Positions 1 to 13,110 of a stretch of 64,000 nucleotides of DNA are shown piece after piece. Position 1 is the first letter of the stretch, and each line of letters begins with the position of its first letter. This DNA is from Adineta vaga (Eukaryota; Rotifera), in contig CP075493.1 of NCBI GenBank assembly GCA_021613535.1, forward strand, positions 5,270,001 to 5,334,000, read 5' to 3'. The notes beneath the pieces are model-generated. The model searched no databases. It was not told the DNA's origin and saw only the letters and a list, made by a program, of their open reading frames with translations. The translations under genes were made by a program, and so were the position numbers.

Positions 1-2065
1 AATGTCTCGAGATCGTTTACTTCCACTTGATAAATTATTTCATACTAGTACTCATACGGGCACAACGACTACGACTACAGATGAAGATCAGACTTCACCA
101 GTCAATGAATTAATTCCTTTTGATGAACCTATTAAACTAAATGAAAAAAATATGCAAAAAATCAAAGAAAATGGTTGTGTAAATAATTCATCACATATTA
201 TGACAAGGTGAGAAGAAGAAAAAAAACAGTTTAATTAGAATATATCGTTTGTTTCTTTTTCTTTCTCTTTAAAGAATTACATCGTGACTAGGCTAGTTTT
301 GAGTGATACTCAAAGATGTTGAAAACTAATGAGAAAATCGACATTTACGTTTTCTTTTTCTTCGCCTAATACCAAAAAGAAACGACGACTACTATTATCT
401 TTGTCATGTAGTTGTTCTTTACGGAAATGTTATTACTATTTTTTCCTGTGCTAATAGAATGTTGAAGTACTAATAACAAATTTATGACCATTTCCTTTTT
501 TATTTTTTTCATTTAGATTGCAATATACAACAAAAGGTACCAAAGCATTACGTTTATTAGGTGATGGTGGTCGAAAACATAATGATGATTCTCGACAAGA
601 TCAAACCTATAATCCTAATGATTCTTTCCGAGCGAAAAATGTCAAAAGTGGAAGTAATCAGCGTCGTCTTCTTTTAAAAAATGGCGAAGTTAATATATCC
701 AGGTTCGTTTTTCAGATTTCCATTCGGAAATAGATCTGTATTAACTAACATACTATTGATTATCCTAAAAAAATCAATTAACCTAAATCATTAGGACAAA
801 ATTGTAAATATTCTTTTGATCTTTTCTTTTATTCTTTGAACAAACAAAGCAAAAGCAGCGTAATATAATCGGTTTATAATGTAATCCTATTAAAACTTCT
901 CATCATACATAAATTTTAAAATAAAAGAAAAAACATCAACTGTAGTTTTGTTCTTCTTAGATTTAATATTGAAAAACGTCGTCGTCAATATTTAGCAGAT
1001 ATCTTTACAACATTAATCGATTTGAAATGGCGTTATACATTATGTTTATTTACTCTGGGCTTTTGTTTAAGTTGGTTAGCATTTGCATTAATATGGTATC
1101 TGTTAATGTATTCCTATGGAGATTTTCATCCGGATAATTATAACTCAGCGAACTATTCTGTCTGTATTGCTGGTGTCCATTCATTTGCTGGTGCATTACT
1201 TTTTTCAATCGAAACACAACAAACTATCGGTTATGGTACCCGTGTTGTTAAAGAAACTTGTTATTTCGCTATTATTGTTATCATGTTACAATCGAGTATT
1301 GGAGTTTTATTACAATCATTTATGGTCGGCGTTGTCTTTGCGAAAATTTCTCGACCAAAAAAACGTACAGAAACTTTAATCTGGTCACGTGAAGCAGTTA
1401 TATGTTTACGTGATGGTCAAATGACTTTACAATGTCGTGTTGGTGACATGCGTAAATCACATATTGTTGAAGCACATGTTCGAATGTATTTAATAAAGAA
1501 ACGTGTGACTTTAGAAGGAGAAATTCTTCCATTACATACATATGATATGAATGTCGGTTTTGATAAAGGTGCTGATCGTTTATTTCTTATCTGGCCACTA
1601 GTTGTTGAACATATCATCGATGAACAATCACCATTGTATGAGATTAGTCGTGCGGATTTAATTCAACAACGTTTTGAATTAGTTGTTATACTTGAAGGTA
1701 TCATTGAATCAACAGGTATGACAACACAGGCACGAACATCTTATTTACCATCAGAAATCTTATGGGGTTATCGTTTTGAACGTTTAATCACATTTCAACG
1801 TGATGATGGTCTATATCGTATCGATTATTCACGTTTTAATCTAAGTTATCCAGTTGATATGATTACATGTAGTGCTAAAGAATTAAAAGATTTACATGAA
1901 TTAGAAAAATTACATGAACATAATCAAAATAATCATAACAATACTAATGAAAATGACAATGAAAATGATAATGATACGAATGACGTCAATTGCTCGAAAA
2001 CCGATAATTCAACAACAAATAAATCACCATTCTTATGGCCTGAAAAAAAAGAAAGTACTTTATGA
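1..2065 (+). CDS. Inward-rectifier potassium channel (Kir family), 5' end possibly outside window
   Basis: Forms a tetrameric K+ channel in the plasma membrane. Exons are <2..207, 517..702 and 961..2065; the frame closes at every GT-AG junction and gives 498 residues from the ATG at 2, although earlier coding sequence may lie upstream. The N-terminal ~125 residues are hydrophilic. The conserved slide-helix region (YLADIFTT) precedes M1 (about 156-178), the pore helix and selectivity filter TIGYG (219-223), and M2 (about 231-258). The phosphoinositide-binding motif SRPKKR follows M2, then the usual cytoplasmic beta-rich domain. The C-terminus is an Asn/Asp-rich low-complexity tail. At the M2 position that is Asp in strong rectifiers (Kir2 type) this protein has Gln249, so weak rectification is inferred. 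Kir family assignment is firm; the subfamily is not decided. Confidence 0.93.
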
Positions 2066-2774
2066 CTATTAGTACAAAATGATTTCTATCCGGTGATGGT
2101 GTATTTTATGTAAATAATAAAATCTTCATTATCTTTTATCAAGTAATTTTCTATTATTTAGATCTAATAGCGTATATTTATTGACTGTGATTCGATCTTG
2201 ATTGCGTGCATCCTGCTAAGTGAATAACGATTCGATTGATGTACTCTTTCCTATTCTTGCATGCTTCGTATCTCTATGCATATTGATTGTTTCGTAGATT
2301 GTATATTTGATATTCGCAAGAAAAAAAATGCTTCTATGGTAATGATTTAGTAGCAGATGAATCGTTTTCTTTTCTCACTAGGAGATAGTGTTTACTATTC
2401 ACTGAATATTCTTAATCATATTCAGCGAATTCTCAAGAGATATATTTTTGTTTTTCTCATAAGAAAAACAAACTTGTCAAAATCCGAAACACCCCATTGG
2501 TTAATTTATTTTCAAACAGAATCTATCAGATAGGAACTATCCATAAGATTATAATCCTCTCGAGATTTGAATAAAAGCTATTTCTTTTTCTAACTAAACT
2601 ATGTTATCGAAAGAAAGATTAGTATCTCTAATCCTTACTATTCGAGTACAGAAAATTCTGATGAATTTAATTTTCAATTCTATTCAGATAAAAATTCTTC
2701 GAGAAACTAATTGAATAAACTAGTTTTATTTGTGTTTACTACTAAACGAAAAACAAACAAAAAAACTACAAAAT
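2066..2774. other. Convergent intergenic region with small hairpins
   Basis: Lies between the stop codons of the Kir channel (+) and mL55 (-), so it should hold both 3' UTRs. AT-rich and without a coding frame. Three short inverted repeats sit close together at 2376-2390, 2397-2430 and 2447-2472; the last has perfect 11-base arms around a 4-base loop. Confidence 0.6.
2447..2472. repeat. Perfect 11-bp inverted repeat (hairpin)
   Basis: Arms TTTGTTTTTCT and AGAAAAACAAA at 2447-2457 and 2462-2472 are exact reverse complements around the loop CATA. It lies in the Kir 3' flank. It may be an RNA stem-loop or simply an accident of AT-rich sequence. Confidence 0.6.
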
Positions 2775-3150
2775 TTATTTCGTTTGTTTATTCAAATATG
2801 CGGATGGATCGTAGTCTGTATCTAGTGTAAATTCCATTTTTTCTTTTTGTGTAGCTGATCGACGTAATAAACGTGTTTTTCGTTCTTTATCAGATAAACT
2901 TGCTATATCAACTGGTAACTAAAAGATATACAAATAGTAAATATTCATGGCAGAATATATTTTTCTTTTTTTTTACTTTAATAAGATGTCTAGGTTCTGA
3001 ATAACGTATTCTTATCGTTGAACCATCGGGTAGAACGAGATAATTCGGATAAAGTCGAGAATAAATATCTCGAGAAAATCTTGTTATTGAACTTCGGTAA
3101 CAATTTGATCGTGTTGTGATTACAAATGGAAGAAGACTTTTTAATAACAT
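2775..3150 (-). CDS. MRPL55: Mitochondrial large ribosomal subunit protein mL55
   Basis: A metazoan-type protein of the mitochondrial large ribosomal subunit. Exons are complement(2977..3150) and complement(2775..2918), with a 58-bp intron at a codon boundary; the product is 105 residues, near the mammalian length of about 128. Recognition rests on the ordered motifs SSITRFSRDIYSRLYP, then LPDGSTIRIRYSEPR, then PVDIASLSDKERKTRLLRR, which follow the mL55 family pattern. The first ~20 residues are basic and hydrophobic, as expected for a mitochondrial presequence. An AG after a pyrimidine run lies about 12 bases before the ATG, a possible trans-splice acceptor. It lies 348 bp downstream of ASCC3 on the same strand. 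An AATAAA overlaps the stop codon. Confidence 0.9.
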
Positions 3151-3498
3151 TGTTCTATATCTAAAACAAAACGAAAAAGAATGAAGATTACTCATTAACA
3201 TCAAATCGATATGTTGCAATTCTAAACGATAAGTGTAAAATTAAATCAAGAATAATCTAATTTATTGATTATGATTGAGACATAAAGGTCATATAAACAT
3301 CTTAAATCAATACTAAAATGATAAAGGTTATCTTGCCTGTCCCAATGGATCATTTGAGACGAAAAACAGGAAAAAAATCTATCAAACTTGTTTATTTATC
3401 CTTGAAACTCACATACTCATAGATTTATTGTCGAATAAAAGAAGAAAAACAATCATAACTGAATTGATTAAAACAAAACTTAAAAATGAAAATCGATT
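3151..3498. other. Short gap between ASCC3 and mL55
   Basis: No coding frame. It should contain the ASCC3 3' UTR and the mL55 leader or trans-splice acceptor. Nothing else is recognisable. Confidence 0.6.
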
Positions 3499-6400
3499 TC
3501 ATTCTAAAGCTGCTAATCGTCGATCGAGTTCATCAGCTAAGGAATCTAATTCAGTATTGATTTGTGTATGTAATGATGCTGGTTCAATATCAATAAAGAA
3601 ATCATATTGTTGATCAAGACCTAAATATCCATCGGAAAGAAAATAAAGTGTTAAACGTTGTCGTCCAATGATATTTGATGTCACAAATGATAGAGATACT
3701 GTTGTTTGAGAACGAATATTTTGATTGATACGTTTCATACAAATCAATTCTCCCGTATCAGTATTTCCAAGAATAAATATCCATGATTCATCTTTTGGTT
3801 TATTTACTGGTGATGTTGTTAATTGACGATAATCATTTCTCTGAAGAAAAACAAAACGTTGAAATGATTTACTTGTTCATTTGTTCAAAACGAAAAATAT
3901 CTTACTCGAATTCGATTTAATCGTCTTAAATTAATTTGTAAAGTATATTCTTGATCCGCATAAACATTAGTTGGTAATTGACGAATTTCTTCACGGGTTG
4001 ACCAAAATCCACGTATTTTAAATTGTAATTCAATTTGTGGTAGACGTGTTAAATGTTCGTAGATATCATCAATTTGTGTGGATGTCAATTGTGTATCAAG
4101 CATTGCAGACAATGTTTCATGATTCACATCGATTAATTGACATAAATAAGATGCAATAAAATTTGTCAACGAACGATCAGTGATATGTGGAAGAGTTAAA
4201 GTATCTGGATCAGTTATCCATCGTGCTTGAATAATCATTTGTAGAAGATGAATACAAAGTATACATGGACTTAATAAAGCTTTATGCGCACATAGATCGA
4301 TTAATGCTTGTATAATACGAATGATTTGATCGAGACAAGATTTTAAATCCGTAACATAATCAACGCGAGGAAATTCTAATCGACTAAGATGAAATTGAAT
4401 TAAAAGATTCGTTTTAAAATGTGGCGAATCAAATTGTGGTTCAGTACGAAATGGTATTCGTACACGATTGATCATTTCTTTATGTAATTCATCTTCATTA
4501 TGACGAACCTAGAGGATTTTCAAAAAAAAAAAATTTTTTTCATAACAATATACAACAAGGTCAAGATGACTTGGAAAAATACTCATCCTCCGCATGCTCG
4601 TATAATTAAAGAGAATGGTTTTATATGACAAAATTTGATAAGAGAATGTAATTTTACACATCATTTTCAAGGGTCATGCTGCCTATCACTAATGAGATCT
4701 CTTACCGGCATTTCAGCATATTCATGTGCAGAAGAAATCAGATCGATCAATTCTCCAATAGTTGTTGTTGATGTTAAACGTTGTGCAAACAGATGAATTG
4801 TTTTATAAGATATATAGTAATGTGATGCTATTCGTCCATGAACAGTTGCTTGTAATGTTCGTTGATCAATTTCATTCACACAAATACATGTTGCACGAGT
4901 TAATTCATCGAGTGAACGTTGAACAATCGTAGATAAATATGTATTCAATGTTGTTTGTTCATTTATATCATTTTCTAATAGTTCCATATGATAATAACTT
5001 GGATTCACAAGTAAACGACGAAAAAAATATGTCCATGTTAAATAATCAAGTGCTTCTTGTTTGGTTGATATCGTTCCACTAACAATTTCTGCATTGAAAT
5101 GATCAGAAAGAACATTGAGTAGACTTGATTCAACTAGAAGAATAAATTCAGATTTTCGATATTTTAATTAGAAGACCTACCTGGAAATGGTTCGTAGAGA
5201 AATTTTTTATAGAAATTCTTTTTAACATCATGAACCATAATAACTGCTTTGCCAGAATCATCAAATTGAGGACGACCAGCACGTCCCATCATTTGTAGAA
5301 CATCAGTAATTGGAAAATCAACATATCGATGAGTTTTACCATCATAGTATTCAGTACCTAATGAATAGAAGATAATCATTAAATTCGATTCCTTTAAACT
5401 GATAGTATTATAAGAGAATAAAAATAGAACGTGCAAGTGCATTTTTCAAGGTTGAATGCATCAGATGATAATAATATAGAGAACATATAATTACAGATTA
5501 ATAGAAATTACCTTTAATAATAACCAAATGTGCAGGAAAATTGACACCCCATGCTAATGTTGACTAGAATCGAAAAATAAAAATCAAATAAACAAACAAA
5601 TCCTTTTAGTTAATATTTACTGTTGCAACTAAGATTTGAATTCTTTGATTAACAAATAATTCTTCGACAATATGTCGATCACGTTCTTTCAAACCAGCAT
5701 GATGAATACCAATACCAAATGATAATGTTAATCGAAGACTTTTATCTTGAATTTGTGTTAGTAAATTATTGATTTCATGTTCAGGCATATGTAACCATTG
5801 TCGTGGATGATCATCATTCAATAGATATTTTGTTAATTCTTCTGCTGTTAAACGTGTTTGTCGTCGACTACTAACGAAGATTAAAACAGGTTTATTTGGT
5901 GAATGTGTACGTATTGCTTGATAAGCTGGTTTATTCATTGACATACAACGTGGACAATAATGTTTACCAGGATAACCTTGAATATGTGCTTCTAATGGAA
6001 CTGGTCGAACACTTGGCCGAAAATTATACAAACCAATTGTACCAGTAATACCTAACCAATCTGCAAGATCTCGTGCATTGGCAACTGCTGTTGACAGACC
6101 AACAATACGAAGTGGTCGTTCCGTATGTGAGGAAATGAAATTTGCTCGTGAAACAATAACTTCAAGAACGGGACCACGATCTTCACCTAACATATGAATT
6201 TCATCAATAATTAATAGAGCAACTTCTTTAACATAGGAACGTGTTTGCCATGAACGACTCATACCATCCCATTTTTCTGGAGTTGTAACAATAACATCAG
6301 CCAATTGTATAGCACGTGTATCGGGTGTAAAATCACCCGTTAATTCAACAACTTTCTTGCCTAAACGTTCTTCTAAACGAACTTTCCAATCATGAATACG

Positions 6401-9400
6401 TTCACGTACAAGTGCTTTTAATGGTGCAATATAAACACATTTCATATTGGGATATTGATTGAAAACACGAAACATTGCTATTTCAGCAGCAATTGTTTTA
6501 CCTGAACCAGTTGGTGAACCTAATAATGTATTATTATCTGTATGGTATAAACAATGAAATATTTGCGTTTGAATTGGATTAAAATGTGTAAAACGAAGTA
6601 AAGCTTCGTAAGCTGGATTACCCAATGCTGTTTTTGGTAACGGATCCAAATCAAGTAATTCTATATGAATAAAAGAATTTCATGAATTGTTCAAAATGAT
6701 TTTACAATGATGAATTACCTGTATGAGGCATATGTCTTTCTGGTAAGATAAGATTTTGAAATGAAATAATTGTTGTCGTATCTGATCCTAACCATTTATC
6801 GCTCACAGCACGTACATAATATTGATTAGCTAATGGTTCAACAATTGGAATAGTAAAGATAATGATTTGTGGTTCTTCGGTTTTCACTTGTTTTTTTGTT
6901 ATGATAAAATATTCCGAATGATACATATTATCTGTATCAGGATCTTCAATCCATATCCAAAATTGTTGACTCGTATTACCATGAATTTTATCTGACCATT
7001 TAAAAGCTGCTGTTATCGTTAATTTTATTCGTAATACTGTTCGTGTTATTGGCTGTAATTGTGTATCAATATGTAATATTGGAATAAAAGATGCATAAGT
7101 TTTGATTTCTTTTCCTAAACGTGTATTATGAATCATAATACCAATATCTTTTGCATCCATTTCTAATAAACGTTCCGGTGTTAATTGTTTTGCATCCAAT
7201 TTTTGTAAGATATCAACATTGATATATTGTGAAAATTGCCATAGAGGATTAATTGTATCCCACATACGTTGTTCAACTGTTTTAGCTAAACGAAGTAAAT
7301 GTGATGTTAAGGTTGCCCAAGAACGTTTTAAAACAATTTCGAACAATGCACGAATTAAACGGACAACATTCTGATTTACATACGACATATCCGAGATTAA
7401 AGAAAATGAATTCAATTGTGCACGAGAAACATATGCTTGAATAAGTATATTCACTTTGCCATGAACATTTTCTACACCACCTTTAACTGGCAAATGACAA
7501 TGACTATTGTACAATATATCAAGTTCATCTAATTCATCATCACGAATTTTCAATTGAGAAAATTCATCAGCAAGTGATGCGAGTTCAATTAAATTAGCTT
7601 CAGTCATTGCACGATTTGATAAATGTTCATTAATTGTTTCAATAGTTACATAATTAATATAATAATGAGAACTAGAAGATAGAAGAAAAAAGAAAAAGAA
7701 TGAAAGTCCAGCATTAAAATTGAACTATTTACGCTGTTCGTCCAAGATCTGTTGCAAATAGATATCCATTTTTTTCTTCGTAACGTATCATATTTGCTTT
7801 ATCAAGTTCTTGTGCTGCTTTAACAATTAGATCTCGTTGAAAACTATATAAATGTGGATCGACTACTTGCATGTGTGCATTGATACCGTATGTTATTGGT
7901 GATTGATGCATTCGAACATTTAAATACGTATATCGAAGCCATGAACATGCTTCTTCAATCGTTGATACTGTTCCTAAAACAATTTCTGCATTAAGATTAT
8001 CAGTTAAATGACTGATAAATTGAGATTCAATTGGATTTTGTCGTGTTAATAATGATAGATAGTGTTGAAGTTTCTCATGTGTTGTGAGAATAATACCAAG
8101 ACCATTCGTATCAAATTGTGGACGACCAGCACGACCAAATATTTGCAAAACATCGAGAATACTTAAATCAACAAATGAACCACGTTTACTATCATATAAT
8201 TCCGTACCTGAAAAACACAATCAATTCATGTACGTTTAGATTTTGAAAAAAGAAATTTCACCTTTGATTACAACAGCATGTGCAGGTAAATTCACACCCC
8301 AAGCAAGTGTGGCTGTACAAACAAGTACTTTAATAAAACCTTTCGAGAAATATTTTTCGACCATATTTCGATCCTGTCGTAACATTCCTGCATGATGCAT
8401 TCCAATACCATGAGGAAATAAATCGCGTAATTGAGCATTTTTCGAATGAGCGACATGTCGACAAGCATCTTGATATTGCATAGATAGTTTTGGTTCATCA
8501 CCTTCCTTTTCTTTATAAAGAAAATATTCTGTATCACCACGATTACGTGCATATTCAAGCAATTGAAGTCCAGTACGAACTGTTGCATTTCGAGCATGAA
8601 CAAAGACGAGTACCTAAATGCATATCGATTTCATAAGACATATATTTATCATTCTATAATGCTTACTTGTTGTCGGCCAACTTTGACTTGTTCTAATACT
8701 TTATCATAACAAATTTCATCAAGATTTTTCATTATTTCCATTTTATTTCCTCCTTTTATGCCAATGAATGTTTGTGCTAATGGTACTGGACGAAAACGAT
8801 TATCAAAAAAGAATAGACCAGTCATTAAATTAACTCGAAGAAATTTTGCTATATCCGTATAATTCGGTAATGTAGCTGAAAGACCAACAATACGAATTAA
8901 TTCTTGTGTTTGTTCAACTTGTCGAAGTGTACGTGCAACTAACGCTTCGATGACTGGACCACGATCTTCATGTAGAAGATGAATTTCATCAATAATTAAT
9001 AATTTAACACTTTGAACAAATTTCGTATCTCCAATAGATTTTCGTGTAACAACATCCCATTTTTCGGGTGTTGTAATAATCATATGTGTTCGTTCGATTT
9101 CTGCTTTTGTTAATTGCATATCACCGGTTAATTCTTTTACTTGAAGGCCAAGAGATGAAAGACGACGAGAGAAATTCTCCACCATTTCTGATGCAAGTGC
9201 TTTCATAGGTGCAACATATATAATCTTAAAATCAGTATCTAATAAAACACCATTGTTTGCATCATAATGACGACGTATTTCATTCAAAATTGTTAACATA
9301 GCAATATTTGTTTTACCAGCACCAGTTCTATGGGAAGAAAAATAAGGATATGTTTTCTATATCAATTCTCCATCGTATATTTCAAACAAAAGCCGATACT

Positions 9401-10991
9401 TACGGTGCAGAGATAAGAATATTTTCATTCGAAAAAGCTGCTGTTTTGTAGACAACAGATTGTACTAAATTCAATGCTGTCACGCCTTCTTTGAATAAAA
9501 TTTGTCCTAATGGTTCTAAATCTTCAAAACGTACAAGTGCTGGACAAATATGTTTTCCTAAATTCGCCAATTTAATTTGTTCACCATAGGGAATATGAAC
9601 GAGATCATACGTCGTGGCTGATTTTCGTTCAACATTTTCTGGTAAAAGAAGATTTCTTCCACCGACATAAGCAGTTTTTTGTTTGATTTCTTGCATTTGA
9701 TCAAATACAAATGGATATTTAACATTCGTTCGATACGATCGTGATTGAGACATTGCCGATAATTTTTCTTGACGTTTCTCCATTGCATCAAGTAACTGTC
9801 GTTCACGTTCGTATTTTAACATTTCAGGATCGGCATATTCATCTAAATCATCATCATCGAATTGTTGAGATGCTTGTGCTTGTCGTCGATCAGCTTTTCT
9901 CATTTGTTTTTCTAAGCGTATTTCTTGTTCACTTCTTACAACAATTGTTGGACCATGAACTGGTTGTCCTTGACGTTGAATAAGTTCGGGTGCACGAACA
10001 ATTTCTCGTGGACGAGCTTTTGCACTATTCAAAACCCCATCAATTATCATTTGACGATTTTGAATCAATTCACCAATTAATTCTAAATGATCATAACCAA
10101 TAATATCACAGAGAGAAAGTTGAATTTCTTCACTAGTTTGATTGGAAACAAGAGTTTCAAATACTAAATTACAAAATTCTTGTTGACCTAAATCACCTCG
10201 CTCAGTCCGAGATTTTAAAACAGTACGAAGACGATCTTCCAACCATTTTTTATTATAAATAGATGATGATGATGATGATGATGCTGACGAAGGAGTGATT
10301 GTTGGCAAGACTTCAGTAGAAGTATCTTCATTATTAATCTTCTCCTGTTCTTGATATGCACGATCATAAGACAATCGATCTAACCATGGTAAAGGTTGAT
10401 TGATTTGCAATGAAACGGAATGAAAAAGAGTTGTTTCACCAAAATATGATTTTGATGGTAATTTAGAAAGATTTGGTGCAAGATATTCTTCAAAGAAACT
10501 TGGTTTAAGAGAATCTTTCATAGAACGTATTAATTCAAATGTTTGAGTTACTAATTTTTCGGTATAGGTTGGAAATCGTAATTTTAATTCTTTTAAATGT
10601 GACACTTGAATTTGATTAACATTACGAAAGAGATCGAAAAGGTAAACACAAACAGAATCAATCGATGATGAATCAGATTCTGAACCGGCTAAAAAAGAAC
10701 ATCATCTAGTTAATATTTTGTAAAAGATATATTCGATTATTTACCGAATTCAATAGAATATTTTCGTAATTGTTTTATTTGTGATTCTGTAGTTACTGGA
10801 TTCGATGAATGTTGGAGAAGAAATTGTTGCAAATCATTCCAGGTTAAAGTTTTCTTTGAATCTGTATCAGAAGATTGTCGTCGACGACGTTGTAATTCAT
10901 CAATATCACCACGATAATGTATAGGCTCAGCAATATCAGAATGAGCACGTAGAGATCCCGTAATACGAGGATAGATTCGATAGTCAATCAT
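3499..10991 (-). CDS. ASCC3: ASCC3, Ski2-like tandem-cassette helicase
   Basis: Largest subunit of the activating signal cointegrator 1 complex. In animals it unwinds DNA with ALKBH3 during alkylation repair and, in the cytosol, splits collided ribosomes. Twelve exons join in frame: complement(10745..10991, 9404..10688, 8667..9327, 8262..8613, 7733..8207, 6719..7671, 5621..6660, 5512..5563, 5181..5357, 4706..5133, 3906..4508, 3499..3840). The product is 2204 residues, essentially the human length (2202). Cassette 1 has Walker A TGAGKT (about 512, split by an intron) and DEIH (about 620). Cassette 2 has PTGSGKT (about 1373) and DEIH (about 1475). Each is followed by a Sec63-type region, and the C-terminal motif [15 protein letters not shown] is family-typical. 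It differs from the related BRR2 helicase in its N-terminal region and cassette 2 sequence. The minus-strand ATG lies two bases after an AG acceptor-like site. Confidence 0.97.
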
Positions 10992-11754
10992 TTCTATAAA
11001 TAAAATTAGAAAAAAAAGGAAGCAAATCTTTAAAAACCAATATTAGGCAAGTACAGTTATAATATATAGAAAGGAATGAATTCATTTATTGGTTACAGAA
11101 ACCTATCCAGTGTACATGTAGGGTGTAGACAATTGATCGTGAGTGACATCTAGATTTGATCGAATAGCATTTCGAAAAAAAAAAGAAGAAGATCAATTTA
11201 TTTATTAAGCTTATGTATTTAGAAGATATCTTTGACGAAACTACAGTTCCTTTCTTAATCAATATTATTTCGCAGAAGTTGTATGAAAATACTACTGATG
11301 CAATTGATCATTGAATAAATCGTTTCTAGGTATATTAAGTGAAAGGCGAAACCTGTATAGTCGAATTGTTATTCAGACTACAATCCATTCATGGTCCAAT
11401 CGAATAGTCTACAAAATAGTTTAGCAAGAAGTATTGTGAGTTAATTTGATTTTGTTAATAACAATTCCAATGTAAGAAAGAACATGTACGTCAACCTAAA
11501 CAACGATTTCTACTGACATCCAGAAGATATATTTCTTTATATTTATTCTATATAGTGATCTGGACATAGTTTACATCCTATATTCGTTTCTTTTCCATTC
11601 TTACATATATGATATGAATAAGGGCATGAAGGACAAAAAATATTCTCGTCTGAATTCTACGTACTGAATGACTTATATACTGTTTAGTTGCTATATAATA
11701 TTTATTCAAATAGTTTTAAAATAGTTTATTAAAATAAAATAAAAATAAAAAACT
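10992..11754. other. Intergenic, ASCC3 5' flank and FDH-like gene 3' flank
   Basis: AT-rich with no reading frame of note. It holds the upstream region of ASCC3 and the 3' end of the next minus-strand gene. No recognisable RNA or element. Confidence 0.5.
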
Positions 11755-13110
11755 TTAAGGTTTAAGAATAACTTTCACACAATTATCTGTTTTTTCATTG
11801 AACATTTTGTACATTTCTGATGCTCTGTCTAATGGAACTGTATGAGTAATAACAAAACTTGGATCAAGTTCACCTTTTTCAATCAATGGCAATAATGTTG
11901 ACCAATAACGTTGACAAGGAGTTTGACCAGCAGCCATTCTCATGCCTTTTTCCATAAATGCACCAATATTAAAACCATTTGTTGTGCCAACATAGATTCC
12001 AATTACTGATATCATACCACCTTTACGTACAGCCATGATCATTTCATTTAAAATTTCCGATGGATCAGTTTCCAACCCAATCATCATTTGTGTTTTATGC
12101 GATGTTGTTTGTGTATAATGACATCCAACTGCTTCAATACCAACATCAGGTCCATTAGGTAATAATTCTTTCAATTGTTCAAGTGTTGAACGTTTTGAAA
12201 AATTAATTGTTTCAACACCAGGTAAATGTTTCTTGGCATAATCAAGACGATATTGAACATTATCAATAAGAATAACTCGTGATGCTTTTTTATATTGAGC
12301 AGAAAGTGCAGCAAGCATTCCGACTGGTCCACATCCCCAAATGGCGACTGTTTGTCCAGCACTAACTTCACCTAATTCTGTTGCATGCCAACCAGTTGGA
12401 AAAATATCCGAAAGAAATAAGACTTTTTCATCTGGTAAATTACTTGGTACTTTCAATGTATTCGTTTCAGCAAATGGAACACGAACATATTGAGCTTGGC
12501 CACCATCCCAACCACCAGTAACATGTGAATAACCAAACATACCTTATATATGACAAGAAATAAGAAGTTTTAACTTCATCGCTTTCTTACCAGCTGTACG
12601 ATGACCATATAACTGTTCTTGTTGTTTAGAATCATTGGTATTATCACAACTGGAATAAAGTTTTTCTTTACCAGTACAATAATCACATTTATGACAACCG
12701 ATATCGAATGCTGTTACAACTCGATCACCTTTACGAAGATTTTTTACTTCACTTCCAACATCTTCAACAATACCCATAAATTCATGACCTAATATATCAC
12801 CTTTTTCCATTCCTGGTACGCAACCACTATAGATATGCTGTTTAAATAAACAAAAGGAAACATCATCATTATTATCACTTGAATTATTTATAAACAAATC
12901 AAAACTTACTAAATCCGATCCGCATATTGCTGTTGATGTTACTTTAAGAATAACATCATGTGGATCAGTAACCATTGGACGTGGTCGTTCAATAACACGA
13001 ATATCTTTATTACCATACCAAGCTACAGCTTTCATGGATTCTTTTGAATCTTTTTTGGATGTAATCGTACATCCTCGAGCTTGACGACATTGTTCATTTT
13101 CTCCAGTCAT
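11755..13110 (-). CDS. Zinc-dependent MDR dehydrogenase, formaldehyde-dehydrogenase-like
   Basis: Medium-chain NAD(P)-dependent alcohol/formaldehyde dehydrogenase. Exons complement(12910..13110, 12591..12837, 11755..12542) give 411 residues. Catalytic zinc ligands are expected at Cys63 (ICGSDL) and in GHE (84-86). The structural zinc lobe is Cys115, Cys118, Cys121 and Cys131, with the last gap longer than usual by about two residues. The Rossmann motif GCGPVG is at 219-224. The sequence around IYSGCVPGMEKGDILGHEF and LSDIFPTGWHA resembles bacterial and fungal glutathione-independent formaldehyde dehydrogenases rather than the animal class III ADH5. Bdelloids carry many horizontally acquired metabolic genes, so transfer is a reasonable inference; two spliceosomal introns show it is domesticated. 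The exact substrate is unknown. Confidence 0.85.
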
